The notes under the pieces are model-generated. The model did no database searches, was not told where the DNA came from, and saw only the letters and a list, made by a program, of their open reading frames with translations. From the NCBI RefSeq assembly GCF_006636205.1, contig NZ_VIGB01000003.1, positions 5,198,501 through 5,262,500 of the forward strand: 64,000 nucleotides of DNA, in the 5' to 3' direction. Positions 35,671 through 45,221 of the stretch are shown here, one piece after another. The position numbers were made by a program, and so were the translations under genes. The DNA comes from Kitasatospora acidiphila. Its GTDB lineage: Bacteria; Actinomycetota; Actinomycetes; Streptomycetales; Streptomycetaceae. The stretch's first letter is position 1. Each line of letters opens with the position of its first letter.

Positions 35671-37515
35671 GTGCCCGAGCTGAGGTCCCGAACGGTCACC
35701 CACGGTCGCAACATGGCAGGCGCCCGCGCGCTTCTGCGGGCCGCCGGCGTAGCCCGCGAGGACTTCGGCAAGCCGATCATCGCGGTGGCCAACTCCTTCA
35801 CCGAGTTCGTGCCGGGCCACACCCACCTGCAGCCGGTCGGCCGGATCGTCTCCGCGGCGATCCAGGCCGCAGGCGGCATCCCGCGCGAGTTCAACACCAT
35901 CGCGGTGGACGACGGCATCGCGATGGGCCACGGCGGCATGCTCTACTCGCTGCCGTCCCGCGACCTGATCGCCGACAGCGTGGAGTACATGGTCAACGCG
36001 CACTGCGCGGACGCGCTGGTCTGCATCTCCAACTGCGACAAGATCACCCCCGGCATGCTGATGGCCGCGCTGCGCCTCAACATTCCGGTGGTGTTCGTCT
36101 CCGGCGGCCCGATGGAGGCCGGCCGGGCCACCCTGGTGGACGGTACGGTCCGTCGCCTCGACCTGGTCAACGCGATCTCCGACGCGGTCAACGAGTCGGT
36201 CTCCGACGCGGACATCGCGATCATCGAGGAGAACGCCTGCCCGACCTGCGGCTCCTGTTCCGGGATGTTCACCGCCAACTCGATGAACTGCCTGACCGAG
36301 GCGATCGGCCTGTCGCTGCCGGGCAACGGCTCGGTGCTGGCCACCCACACCGCCCGCAAGGCGCTCTACGAGCGGGCCGGGCAGACCGTGGTGGAGATCG
36401 CCACCCGCTACTACGAGCAGGACGACGAGGCGGTGCTGCCGCGCAACATCGCCACCCGCGCCGCGTTCGAGAACGCCATGGCGCTGGACATCGCGATGGG
36501 CGGCTCCACCAACACCATCCTGCACCTGCTGGCCGCCGCCCAGGAGGCCGAGCTCGACTTCGACATGCGGGCCATCGACGCCATCTCGCGCAAGGTCCCG
36601 TGCCTGTCCAAGGTCGCCCCGAACGGCAACTACTACATGGAGGACGTGCACCGGGCCGGCGGCATCCCCGCCATCCTGGGCGAGCTGCACCGGGGCGGGC
36701 TGCTCAACGAGGACGTGCACACGGTGCACGCCGACTCGCTGACCGAGTGGCTGAAGACCTGGGACGTCCGGGGCGGCTCCCCGTCCCCCGAGGCGGTCGA
36801 GCTGTTCCACGCGGCCCCCGGCTGCGTGCGCACCGCCGAGGCCTTCTCGCAGTCCGAGCGCTGGGAGTCGCTGGACACCGACGCGGCCGGCGGCTGCATC
36901 CGCAGCGTCGCCCACGCCTACTCGGTGGAGGGCGGCCTCGCGGTGCTCTACGGCAACCTGGCCGAGGACGGCTGCATCGTGAAGACCGCCGGGGTGGACG
37001 AGTCGATCTGGACCTTCTCCGGCCCGGCCGTGGTGGTGGAGTCGCAGGAGGACGCGGTGGACGCGATCCTCGCCAAGCGGGTCAAGGAGGGCGACGTGGT
37101 GGTCATCCGCTACGAGGGCCCCAAGGGCGGTCCCGGCATGCAGGAGATGCTCTACCCCACCTCGTTCCTCAAGGGCCGGGGCCTGGGCAAGGCCTGCGCG
37201 CTGATCACCGACGGCCGGTTCTCCGGCGGCACCTCGGGCCTGTCGATCGGCCACGTCTCCCCGGAGGCGGCCTCCGGCGGCACCATCGCGCTGGTCGAGG
37301 ACGGCGACATCATCTCGATCGACATCCCGGCCCGCTCGGTCAGCCTGGAGGTCTCCTTCGAGGAGCTGCACGAGCGCCGGATGCGGCTGGAGGAGAGCGG
37401 CGGCTACCGCCCGGCCCACCGCGAGCGGCAGGTCAGCCAGGCGCTGAAGGCCTACGCGGCGATGGCGACCTCCGCCGACAAGGGCGCGGTGCGGGACGTC
37501 ACCAAGCTCGGCTGA
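35671..37515 (+). CDS. ilvD: Dihydroxy-acid dehydratase
   Basis: 614 residues from GTG 35671, preceded by GGAGAAGG. Fe-S cysteines are seen in ISNCDKITPGMLMAALRLN and in ENACPTCGSCSGMFTANSMN; MGGSTNTILHLLAAA and LITDGRFSGGTSGLSIGHVS complete the fold. Third step of valine/isoleucine synthesis and source of 2-ketoisovalerate for pantothenate. No other ilv gene is near. Confidence 0.96.
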   Translation: MPELRSRTVTHGRNMAGARALLRAAGVAREDFGKPIIAVANSFTEFVPGHTHLQPVGRIVSAAIQAAGGIPREFNTIAVDDGIAMGHGGMLYSLPSRDLIADSVEYMVNAHCADALVCISNCDKITPGMLMAALRLNIPVVFVSGGPMEAGRATLVDGTVRRLDLVNAISDAVNESVSDADIAIIEENACPTCGSCSGMFTANSMNCLTEAIGLSLPGNGSVLATHTARKALYERAGQTVVEIATRYYEQDDEAVLPRNIATRAAFENAMALDIAMGGSTNTILHLLAAAQEAELDFDMRAIDAISRKVPCLSKVAPNGNYYMEDVHRAGGIPAILGELHRGGLLNEDVHTVHADSLTEWLKTWDVRGGSPSPEAVELFHAAPGCVRTAEAFSQSERWESLDTDAAGGCIRSVAHAYSVEGGLAVLYGNLAEDGCIVKTAGVDESIWTFSGPAVVVESQEDAVDAILAKRVKEGDVVVIRYEGPKGGPGMQEMLYPTSFLKGRGLGKACALITDGRFSGGTSGLSIGHVSPEAASGGTIALVEDGDIISIDIPARSVSLEVSFEELHERRMRLEESGGYRPAHRERQVSQALKAYAAMATSADKGAVRDVTKLG

Positions 37516-37551
37516 TCCGGCCGGCCCGGCCGGTCGGCATAATCGATTGAT

Positions 37552-38037
37552 GTGAACGACGTGACCGCGCCCGCCCCCGAGCCCATCCGCTTCTTCGGCA
37601 CCAGCTGGGTGGCCAGGGGCGCCGACTACTGGCTGCGGCGGGCGGCGGTCTCACTCGGGGCCCTGGTCACGGTGGTGGCCGGGGCCCTGGTGCTGCGGTT
37701 CGCGGTCGCCGGGGTGGCGCTGTCCCAGTCGGGCGGCCTGGTGAACGGGCTGCTGCTGTTCGCCATCGCGCTCTGCACCTTCCTGGCCGGGGTGCGGATG
37801 TGGAAGATCCTCACCGACGGCCGGGACTCGCTGACCGGCTGGATGGCCGAGGACCGGTCGCTCGGCGCGGTCTGGCTGATCGGCTGCGTCGGCTCGGCGG
37901 CCGCCTACTTCTTCCGCAGCCTGGTCGAGGCCCCGGGCGAGGCGGTCCGGCGGGCGGCCTGGGAAGCGGCGAAGGCCCGGACCGCGAAGCGGGCGGCGAC
38001 GCGGTCCGGGCGTGGGGGCGGAAAGAGGAAGCGGTAG
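37552..38037 (+). CDS. Small integral membrane protein
   Basis: 161 residues from GTG 37552. Four hydrophobic helices (SLGALVTVVAGALVLRFAVA; GLLLFAIALCTFLAGV; SLGAVWLIGCVGSAAAYF) and a very basic C-terminal tail (RGGGKRKR). 36 bp after ilvD, possibly in the same transcript. I do not recognise the family. Confidence 0.75.
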   Translation: MNDVTAPAPEPIRFFGTSWVARGADYWLRRAAVSLGALVTVVAGALVLRFAVAGVALSQSGGLVNGLLLFAIALCTFLAGVRMWKILTDGRDSLTGWMAEDRSLGAVWLIGCVGSAAAYFFRSLVEAPGEAVRRAAWEAAKARTAKRAATRSGRGGGKRKR

Positions 38038-38041
38038 GGGG

Positions 38042-39310
38042 TCAGGAGCGGGTGATGGTGCCGCACTGGCCGTCGCCGGGGCCCGGCTTGGTCCGGTCGT
38101 ACGGATCGAAGCTCTGGCCGGGGTTCGGGCTCGGCTCCCCGCTGGGCCGGTGCTCGCCCCGGAACTCGGGCTCCAGATAGCCGTCGTGGGCCCCGCAGAA
38201 GTTGTTGCCCCGGTCGGCGAACCAGTGCTTCAGGTGCACCTTGCCGGGCTCGACGTCGAAGTGGCCCGGATCGTAGAACCGGAAGTCCACCGTGCGGCGG
38301 ACGATCTCGCGGGTGACCTTCACGGTCGGGTCGAGTGCGAGCAGGGCCACGGACTGGGCGTTGCCACTGGCCGACGGCGCCGGCGCACCGGCCGACGGCG
38401 TCGGCTGGAAGCGCTCCGGGCCCGGGACAACGGCGTAGACGAAGACGTAGTCCGCGTGGACCAGGGACCCGTTCTGGCCGTCGCCCTCGAAGGTCATCTG
38501 ACCCTGCACCTTGACCTCGGTCACGGCCGGAACGGCGGTGCGGGGGTTGAACCGGCTGAACAGGAACGCGCCGTCGTGTCCATCGCGGGGGTTGGTCAGA
38601 CCGTCCTGGACCGCCGTGAGGCTCGACTGGTCGAGCATGTCCAGGGCCTGCTGCGGGGTGCCACCGGCCAGCGCGGCGGGGTCCAGGTTCGCGGCGACCA
38701 TGAAGTCCTTCGCCTGCTGGAGCTGCTTCGCGACCTCGTCCTGGCTGAACACCCCGACCGCCTGCGCCTGCGGCAGCTGGATCCCGTCCGCGCCGCTCGA
38801 CCAGCTCACCGCAGGGGAGTTCGCCCACGGCTGCGCCACGGTCGGCGTCTTCGGGTCCTGGGTGGGCGGCGCGCTGGTGGGTGCGGTGGTCGCCGCGGCC
38901 TGCGTGCTGGGCGCGGCGCTCGCCGCGCTCGGGCCGCCCGGTGTGCCGAAGCTGTTCTGGTACCAGCTGTGCAGCCCGTTCACGTTCAGGGCCGCCGCCA
39001 CCACCGCGATGGTGAGCAGCACGAAGACCGGGGTCTGCCAGTTGCGCCTGGTCCTGCGCTCGTTGCCCCAGGGGTCGACCCGCTTGGCCTTGCGGCCGAA
39101 CCGGCTGCGGCGGATCTCGGCGGTCGGCAGGCGCCACGGCTCGGTGGGCTGCGGCGGCTCCTTCTTCCAGCGGGCGGCGAGCATCCGAGTGCGCCCGGAC
39201 TGCTCCTTGACGGAGGCGCCCTTGATGAACTCCTCGTCCAGAACGAGGTTCGCGAACGGATCAGGCTCTTCGCCGTCGGGGCGCGGCTCGGGGTCTTCGG
39301 CTATCGGCAC
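38042..39310 (-). CDS. Single-span membrane protein with large extracytoplasmic domain
   Basis: About 422 residues from GTG 39310. A cytoplasmic ~85 residues (EDPEPRPDGEEPDPFANLVL), one helix (TPVFVLLTIAVVAAALNVNG), an Ala/Thr/Pro linker and a ~280-residue globular outer domain. The C-terminal two Cys (NNFCGAHDG, GQCGTIT) may pair. A conserved streptomycete protein with no assigned function. Its 3' end lies 4 bp from that of the convergent membrane gene. Confidence 0.75.
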   Translation of the reverse strand: MPIAEDPEPRPDGEEPDPFANLVLDEEFIKGASVKEQSGRTRMLAARWKKEPPQPTEPWRLPTAEIRRSRFGRKAKRVDPWGNERRTRRNWQTPVFVLLTIAVVAAALNVNGLHSWYQNSFGTPGGPSAASAAPSTQAAATTAPTSAPPTQDPKTPTVAQPWANSPAVSWSSGADGIQLPQAQAVGVFSQDEVAKQLQQAKDFMVAANLDPAALAGGTPQQALDMLDQSSLTAVQDGLTNPRDGHDGAFLFSRFNPRTAVPAVTEVKVQGQMTFEGDGQNGSLVHADYVFVYAVVPGPERFQPTPSAGAPAPSASGNAQSVALLALDPTVKVTREIVRRTVDFRFYDPGHFDVEPGKVHLKHWFADRGNNFCGAHDGYLEPEFRGEHRPSGEPSPNPGQSFDPYDRTKPGPGDGQCGTITRS

Positions 39311-39414
39311 GCGGGTCAGTATGCAGACGCGCCACGGCACCCGGCGCACCGGGTGGTGCCCCGGTGATCACCCGGTGTGCGTTCTGCGGTGATTCCTCCT
39401 CAGGTGACCGCCGC

Positions 39415-39861
39415 TCAACTCCGCCTGGCGCCCTTGACCGAGCCGACCACACCGGCGACGAGCAGCAGCAGGCCGGCCGGCAGCAGCGAGGCGAAGACCG
39501 CGCCGATCACGCCCCAGTCGCCGAGGAAGGTCAGCGTCAGGGTGGTGAGCGCCCACAGTGCGACGGTGCCGGGCACTGCGGACTGCCAGGGGTGCTCCTC
39601 GGCCCAGCGGCGCAGTCGCCGGTCGCCGGTGTCCCGGCGCAGCCGGCCGCCGACCGTGCCGACCAGGAAGAAGAAAAAGAGGCCCCAGCCGACCGGACCG
39701 GCCAGGATGGACGTCGACCAGTGGCCGGTGACCACATCCACGCCCAGGGCGGCGCCGCCCACCACCGCACCCACGGCCGCGGCGGTGCGCCACGGTCCGG
39801 TGGTGGCGGAGGCGACGGCCAGGTGGCTGTTCTCGCGTCGCGACAGATCTCCGTGTCCCAT
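39415..39861 (-). CDS. Four-helix membrane protein, function unknown
   Basis: About 148 residues from ATG 39861. Predicted helices at AAAVGAVVGGAALGVDVVTG, ILAGPVGWGLFFFFLVGTVG, GTVALWALTTLTLTFLG and GAVFASLLPAGLLLLVAGVV. The start is a choice: an in-frame ATG 45 bp upstream exists without a better ribosome site. Confidence 0.65.
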   Translation of the reverse strand: MGHGDLSRRENSHLAVASATTGPWRTAAAVGAVVGGAALGVDVVTGHWSTSILAGPVGWGLFFFFLVGTVGGRLRRDTGDRRLRRWAEEHPWQSAVPGTVALWALTTLTLTFLGDWGVIGAVFASLLPAGLLLLVAGVVGSVKGARRS

Positions 39862-39936
39862 GCCTCTACGGTGCTCCTCGCGAGGCCCCGGGGCCAGGGT
39901 CGACACCCCTGAGTTTTCCCCTACGGGGCGGTGCCG

Positions 39937-40407
39937 TCACGGCGCGTCGGGCGGGTGGCCGCTCGATGCCGCCTCGACCAGCATCGGCCAGCCGCGGCTG
40001 CAGGCGTGCTCGGTGAGCTCCGGGTCCGGGCCGACCACCCGGGGGTTGCCGACCACGCTGAGGGTGCGCAGGCCGTCGGTGTGGTCGACGTAGCCGAAGC
40101 AGCGGGAGGCGTCCAGGCCGAGCAGGATGATCGCCTCGACCACGGTGACCACGGCCGGGTCGTCCTCGGGGCAGGCCGGCTGCTGGGGCTCGGGGCGCAC
40201 CACCAGGTCGGCGCCGATGCCGAGGGCCGCGATGCCGTGCTCCGCGGCGGCGTGCGGCTGTTCGAGGATGTCCCGCGGGGCCACCAGGACCAGGAGGTCA
40301 CCGGCCGAGCGGTGGCGTTCCGCGGCCTGCCGCAGCGCCCGGCGCGACCGGTGGCAGCGGTGCCTGTCCCGCAGATCGAAGAATGCGGCGCGCGTCGGCT
40401 CCACCAT
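39937..40407 (-). CDS. Degenerate HAD-superfamily (SerB-like) protein
   Basis: About 156 residues from ATG 40407. The end, GYVDHTDGLRTLSVVGNPRV followed by DPELTEHACSRGWPML, is the motif IV region of HAD-IB (SerB-type) phosphatases. The start, AAFFDLRDRHRCH, keeps an FFD like the nucleophile motif, but the second Asp (D+2) is Arg, and the cap domain is short. It is probably catalytically dead. A conserved streptomycete relative is plausible. Confidence 0.6.
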   Translation of the reverse strand: MVEPTRAAFFDLRDRHRCHRSRRALRQAAERHRSAGDLLVLVAPRDILEQPHAAAEHGIAALGIGADLVVRPEPQQPACPEDDPAVVTVVEAIILLGLDASRCFGYVDHTDGLRTLSVVGNPRVVGPDPELTEHACSRGWPMLVEAASSGHPPDAP

Positions 40408-40835
40408 GATCCTGCCAATCCCCCTCGGCCCCAGGCCTGCGTTACGAAGATATCCCGTCTTTTCGAGCGACCAGGGGGTGATCATGGACATTTTTTTCTA
40501 TTCCTGACGCCCCGCCAATCGGGTTTCCGCCAATGGTCGGCAGGCGACGTGACGGTGGGTCAGGACGTTAATTCCAGGTGTCCGGATCGCCCTGGATTGC
40601 ACCTGTCTGGCGACTTGACCCGGAATCGTCCCAGACCGACGGAAACGCCCGGGGGGAGATTCGGGCATATAGGTCCGTTTTTTTTGTGTCATGATCACGA
40701 CATCAACCCACTGGGACCTGATGCCGACATGACGATAAGGGGTACATTCCGCCACGCAGTTGACTCTCTCGTTGACACGCTGTGACTCCTGTTGTTGAGT
40801 CTTACTGGACGAAGTCGCCAACGTGGGGATGCGAG
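40408..40835. other. 428-bp intergenic region before the sugar module
   Basis: AT-richer than the surroundings, with a T7 tract (about 40491-40497) and a T8 tract (about 40678-40685). TTGACT (40760) and TTGACA (40772) are -35-like, but I find no well-spaced -10 partner. No gene is seen. It must hold the promoters of the divergent HAD-like and nucleotidyltransferase genes. Confidence 0.6.
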
Positions 40836-42179
40836 ATGGGTGGCGCAGACATGGGGACCGTTGGGATCATCCTTGCCGGCGGACGAGGTGAGCGTGCCAA
40901 GCCGATCACCCTGGAGTCGGCCGACTACATCAGAAGCAAGGCGCTGATCCCGTTCGTCGGGCGCCGGCTGATCGAGTGGGTCGTCGATGCCTGCCGTGAG
41001 CAGGGCATCCGTCGTTTCTACGTGGTGGCGCAGGGGCTGGAGAACCGCAGCCAGATCATGCTGCTGCTGGGCCACGGCGAGCGGTACGGCGTCGAGGTCC
41101 GCTATTCCCGGCCGAGTTTCGACCGGTACAACGTGGGCTCCGGCGCGGCCACCCTGCACAACCTGGAGGAATGGGACCTGGTCGAACAGGCCCTGGTCCT
41201 GCCGGTCGACTCGGTGTTCGACTTCTCCCTGGCCGAGCTCACCGAGACCCACCGCAGTACCGGCGCCGTGGTCACCGTGGCCTCGGTCGCCCGCACTCCG
41301 CAGGAGGTGGCGGGCAAGTACGGCGCGATGCGGACCGATCCGCGCGGCCTGGTCTCCGGCTTCGTCGAGAAGCCCGACCTGGCGCGGATCGCGGACCTGT
41401 TCCCCGAGACCCGGAACGACGCCGAGGCGCTGATCCCCACCAACGCGGGCATGTACCTGGTCGACTGCGCCCGGCTGCGCCAGGCCGCCCGGGAGCCGGA
41501 GCTGATGCGCCAGGCGCAGCAGCGCCTGGACTGGGGCGGCGACCTGCTCCCCACCCTGGTGGGACGGGGTCTGCCGGTGGCCACCCACCGGATCGCCCGG
41601 CTCGGCGACCTGGGCAACGTCGAGGACTACCTGATCACCCTGAAGGACGTACTGGCCGGCGACTATCCGCTGATGAACCAGCTGATGGACAAGCCGAACT
41701 CGCAGGCCGGCCGGTACTGGATCCACGAGACGTCACTGGCCACCCGGGACGAGATCACCGGCACGACGCTGGCCGACAAGATCGAGGACGGCAGCGTGGT
41801 GATCGGGCCGGGGGTCCGGATCGGCCGCCACGTGGCGGTCGGCAAGGACGTCCACCTGGAGTACACCGACGTCGGAGACGGCGTCGAGCTGAGGGCCGGA
41901 GCCCGGCTGAGCCGGAGCTCCTGCGGAGATGCGGCGGTGATAGGCCCATACGCCGACATCAGCGACACCTACGTCGGCCCCATGGTGGAGATCCAGTCGG
42001 ACCGGGAGCACCCGGTCCGACTGGAGGGTTTCTCGGCCTTGGGGGACGGCGTGCAGCTCTGGCCGGGCTCGCGGCTGTCGGGGGTCAGCGTCTACCCCCG
42101 GCTGCGGGTACCGGCGATCGCGAACCTTCCTTCGGGCACCCGGCTGACCAGCTCGGACGACATCCTGCGCTGGATCTGA
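40836..42179 (+). CDS. NDP-sugar pyrophosphorylase-like nucleotidyltransferase
   Basis: About 447 residues. The signature VGIILAGGRGERAKPITLES (GxGxRxxPxT family) starts the catalytic domain; LVLPVDSVFDFSLAELTETH is the metal/sugar region; a left-handed beta-helix follows (GPGVRIGRHVAVGKDVHLEY). It is closest in layout to GlgC and mannose-1-phosphate guanylyltransferases. ATG 40836 has GGGGATGCG upstream; ATG 40851 is the alternative. The nucleotide and sugar used are unknown. First gene of the sugar module. Confidence 0.88.
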   Translation: MGGADMGTVGIILAGGRGERAKPITLESADYIRSKALIPFVGRRLIEWVVDACREQGIRRFYVVAQGLENRSQIMLLLGHGERYGVEVRYSRPSFDRYNVGSGAATLHNLEEWDLVEQALVLPVDSVFDFSLAELTETHRSTGAVVTVASVARTPQEVAGKYGAMRTDPRGLVSGFVEKPDLARIADLFPETRNDAEALIPTNAGMYLVDCARLRQAAREPELMRQAQQRLDWGGDLLPTLVGRGLPVATHRIARLGDLGNVEDYLITLKDVLAGDYPLMNQLMDKPNSQAGRYWIHETSLATRDEITGTTLADKIEDGSVVIGPGVRIGRHVAVGKDVHLEYTDVGDGVELRAGARLSRSSCGDAAVIGPYADISDTYVGPMVEIQSDREHPVRLEGFSALGDGVQLWPGSRLSGVSVYPRLRVPAIANLPSGTRLTSSDDILRWI

Positions 42180-42217
42180 CGGGGCCCGTGACGGCCGAGG
42201 CTTAAGGAGAGAAGGCG

Positions 42218-42916
42218 ATGGACAATCCGGTGGTGGTGGTCGGTGGTTCCGGGCGGGTCGGCCGGATCATCGTGCAGCGCCTCCTGGAACGTCGGGAGAG
42301 TGTGTGTGCGATCGGGCGCAGCGGCCACCGGGCCCGTCGGCACCTGGCACCGGGGGCGGCGTTCATCGAGGGCGACGTCAGGGCCCCGAAGACCCTGAAG
42401 GCGCCGCTGGCCGGATGCTCGGCGGTGGTCTACTGCGTCGAGCCCGGGACCGAGAACCACGGTCCCGACCGGCCTGAGACCACGATGTACCAGGGGGTGC
42501 GCAATGTGCTGGCGGCCGCGACCGCCGGCGCCAACCGCCCCCACGTCGTGCTGGTCAGCCAACTGCACGCGACCCACCAGGGGCATCCGCTGAACGCCTA
42601 CGGGCGGCTGCTGTCCTGGCGGTTCGCGGGCGAGGACCTGCTGCGCGAGTCCGGACTGCCGTACACCGTGGTCCGGCCCGGCTGGCTGATCGACGACCGT
42701 GCGGCCGGCCACCGGGTCCGGCTGGACCAGGGCGACCAAGGCACCGGTCAAGTCACCCGGGACGACGTTGCCGAGTCCTGCGTCCAGGCGCTCTACACCC
42801 CGGCGGCCCGCGGGGTGACGTTCGAGATCTTCAACGAGCCCGGCACGCCGCTCCCGTCATGGGGAGCGGCGTTCGGTGCGCTGAGCTGGGACCGGACCCC
42901 GGTGGGTCTGACCTAG
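42218..42916 (+). CDS. NmrA-like NAD(P)-binding protein (copy 1)
   Basis: 232 residues, atypical short-chain reductase: VVVVGGSGRVGRIIVQRLLE at the start, VYCVEPGTENHGPDRPETT, and SGLPYTVVRPGWLIDDRA in the substrate region. No catalytic Tyr-x-x-x-Lys is evident, although NAYGRLLSWRFAGEDLL is a similar helix. About half of its residues recur in the NmrA-like protein at 53099-53788, including the PYTVVRP and SYGRLL elements. Starts 38 bp after the nucleotidyltransferase with AGGAGAG. Confidence 0.82.
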   Translation: MDNPVVVVGGSGRVGRIIVQRLLERRESVCAIGRSGHRARRHLAPGAAFIEGDVRAPKTLKAPLAGCSAVVYCVEPGTENHGPDRPETTMYQGVRNVLAAATAGANRPHVVLVSQLHATHQGHPLNAYGRLLSWRFAGEDLLRESGLPYTVVRPGWLIDDRAAGHRVRLDQGDQGTGQVTRDDVAESCVQALYTPAARGVTFEIFNEPGTPLPSWGAAFGALSWDRTPVGLT

Positions 42917-42922
42917 CGCCGG

Positions 42923-42944
42923 GGCCCCGGACCCGTCCGGGGCC
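42923..42944. terminator. Terminator after the first NmrA-like gene
   Basis: 9-bp inverted repeat (42923-42931 and 42936-42944), 4-nt loop, 7 bp after the stop codon. Confidence 0.65.
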
Positions 42945-43073
42945 AGTCTTCTCCGCCCGCACCCGTGCGCGCGTCTGTCGGCGGAGAGCGCGGCCGCTCA
43001 TTCCCCGGAAGGCGGAAAGGCGGCCGGAATCAACAATTCCGGGTGCAGTATGGGTAGGGAGTTGACAGCACAT

Positions 43074-45221
43074 ATGACTCAGGGTAAGACGGTACAGACG
43101 GAAGTCCCGAGGGATCTGATAGCGCGGGCACCGGTGACTACGGGCCGTCCGCAACCGCTGGGCGCAACGATCGACGCGACTGGCGTGAACTTCTCGCTCT
43201 TCTCGGAGCGGGCTTCTCGCGTCGAGCTGCTGCTGTTCGACAGCTATCACGCCCTGCAGCCGGCCCGGGTCGTCGAGCTCGACCTGGAACGGCATCACAG
43301 CTACCACTTCTGGCACTGCCACGTGGCCGGTCTGAAGGAAGGACAGGTGTACGCCTACCGAGTCGACGGTCCGCATGACACAAGGGACAGCGGCAGCCGG
43401 TTCAACCCGCGCAAGGTACTGCTGGACCCCTATTCACGCGCCAATATCAACATCCTCTGGGACCGCGCTAGGGCGGTGGGCCCGGAGGACAACTGCGCGT
43501 ACGCCATGCGGAGCATGGTCGTCGATCTGGACGACTACGACTGGGAGGGCGACAAGCCCCTGCGCACCCCGATGGCCGACTCGGTCATCTACGAGATGCA
43601 CGTCGGCGGGCTGACCGCTTCGCCGACCTCGCGGGTGGTGCACCCCGGCACCTTCAGCGGCGTGGTGGAGAAGATCCCGTACCTCAAGGAGCTCGGCGTC
43701 ACCGCGGTCGAGCTGCTGCCGGTCTTCGACTTCGACGAGCGCGACGTGCTGCGGATCGGCCCGGACGGCCGGCCGCTGCGCGACTACTGGGGCTACAACC
43801 CGTACGGCTTCTTCGCCCCGCACAGCGCCTACTGCTCCGACCCGTGCGGCTGCCTGCACGTCATCGAGTTCCGCGACATGGTCAAGGAGCTGCACAAGGC
43901 CGGGATCGAGGTGATCCTGGACGTGGTGTTCAACCACACCTCGGAGGGCAACGAGCACGGCCCGATGATCAGCTTCCGGGGCCAGGCCAACGAGGTGTAC
44001 TACCACCTCTGGCCGCAGGACCGCCGGCACTACATGGACTTCACCGGCTGCGGCAACGCGATCAACGCCAACCACCCGGCGGTGGCGAAGTTCATCATCG
44101 AGTGCCTGGAGTACTGGGTCACCGAGCACCACGTGGACGGCTTCCGGTTCGACCTGGCCTCCGAGCTGTCCCGCGGCGCCGAGGGCTACGAGATGGAGAC
44201 CCCGCCGCTGCTGTGGGCGATCGAGCTGTCCGGGATCCTCGCCGAGACCAAGATCATCGCCGAGCCGTGGGACGGCGGCGGCCTCTACCAGGTCGGCCGG
44301 TTCCCGGGCCGGCGCTGGGCGCAGTGGAACGGCCCGTTCCGCGACGACGTGCGGCGCTTCGTGCGCGGTGACGCCGGCCTGGCCGGCACCCTGGCCACCC
44401 GGATCGGCGGCTCCCGCGACCTGTTCAGCAGGGCCGGCGAACTGCCCACCAACAGCATCAACTTCCTCACCTGCCACGACGGGTTCACGCTCAACGACCT
44501 GGTCAGCTACAACGGCAAGCACAACCACGCCAACGGCGAGGCGAACGCGGACGGCAGCGACGAGAACTTCAGCTGGAACTGCGGCGTGGAGGGACCGAGC
44601 GACGACGAGGCCGTCGAGCGCCTGCGGGTCCGCCAGATCAAGAACATGGCCGCGATCCTGCTGCTCTCCCGCGGCGTGCCGATGATGCTGGCCGGTGACG
44701 AGTTCCGCAACGGCCAGGGCGGCAACAACAACGTCTACTGCCAGGACAACGAGATCTCCTGGCTGGACTGGGAGCAGGCGGAGAAGGAGACCGAGACCCT
44801 GGACTTCTTCCGGGGCATGATCGCCTTCCGCAAGGAGCACGCCTCGCTGCGTCAGCCGCGGTTCTTCGACGACCGCCGCAACGAGCGCGACCTGCCCGAA
44901 GTCTCCTGGCACGGAACCCGGTTGGAGCAGCCGGGCTGGGAGGACCAGCACGCCCGGGTGCTCTCGCTGACCCTCGCCGGGTTCGAGGGCGACCCGGATC
45001 TGCACGTGATCCTCAACATGTACCACCTCGGCCTGGACTTCGAGCTGCCGCACATCCCGGGCCACCACTGGGCGTTGGCCGTCGACACCGCGCGCGGTCC
45101 GGGGGAGGACGTCCGCCCGGTCGGCTCCCGCGTCCCGGTGGACGGTCGATCCTTCCACGCCCACGGCCGCAGCGTCGTCGTGCTGACCTCGCTGCCCAAC
45201 GACGGAGGTTCCAACCGATGA
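43074..45221 (+). CDS. glgX: Glycogen debranching enzyme / isoamylase family GH13
   Basis: About 715 residues from ATG 43074 (an ATG at 43050 is also in frame). N-terminal CBM48 (ATIDATGVNFSLFSERASRV) and the GH13 barrel (YWGYNPYGFFAPHSAYCSD) with nucleophile Asp360 in VDGFRFDLAS, acid/base Glu397 in IIAEPWDGGG and the transition-state Asp469 in LTCHDGFTLND (numbering from this start). Removes short branches from alpha-glucan. Its stop overlaps the AGE-epimerase start as ATGA, so GlgX and the epimerase are produced together. Confidence 0.95.
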   Translation: MTQGKTVQTEVPRDLIARAPVTTGRPQPLGATIDATGVNFSLFSERASRVELLLFDSYHALQPARVVELDLERHHSYHFWHCHVAGLKEGQVYAYRVDGPHDTRDSGSRFNPRKVLLDPYSRANINILWDRARAVGPEDNCAYAMRSMVVDLDDYDWEGDKPLRTPMADSVIYEMHVGGLTASPTSRVVHPGTFSGVVEKIPYLKELGVTAVELLPVFDFDERDVLRIGPDGRPLRDYWGYNPYGFFAPHSAYCSDPCGCLHVIEFRDMVKELHKAGIEVILDVVFNHTSEGNEHGPMISFRGQANEVYYHLWPQDRRHYMDFTGCGNAINANHPAVAKFIIECLEYWVTEHHVDGFRFDLASELSRGAEGYEMETPPLLWAIELSGILAETKIIAEPWDGGGLYQVGRFPGRRWAQWNGPFRDDVRRFVRGDAGLAGTLATRIGGSRDLFSRAGELPTNSINFLTCHDGFTLNDLVSYNGKHNHANGEANADGSDENFSWNCGVEGPSDDEAVERLRVRQIKNMAAILLLSRGVPMMLAGDEFRNGQGGNNNVYCQDNEISWLDWEQAEKETETLDFFRGMIAFRKEHASLRQPRFFDDRRNERDLPEVSWHGTRLEQPGWEDQHARVLSLTLAGFEGDPDLHVILNMYHLGLDFELPHIPGHHWALAVDTARGPGEDVRPVGSRVPVDGRSFHAHGRSVVVLTSLPNDGGSNR

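Noticed and set aside
40760..40777. TTGACT/TTGACA as a housekeeping promoter for the nucleotidyltransferase
   Set aside because: No -10 hexamer lies at 16-19 nt from either; only the -35-like boxes are noted.
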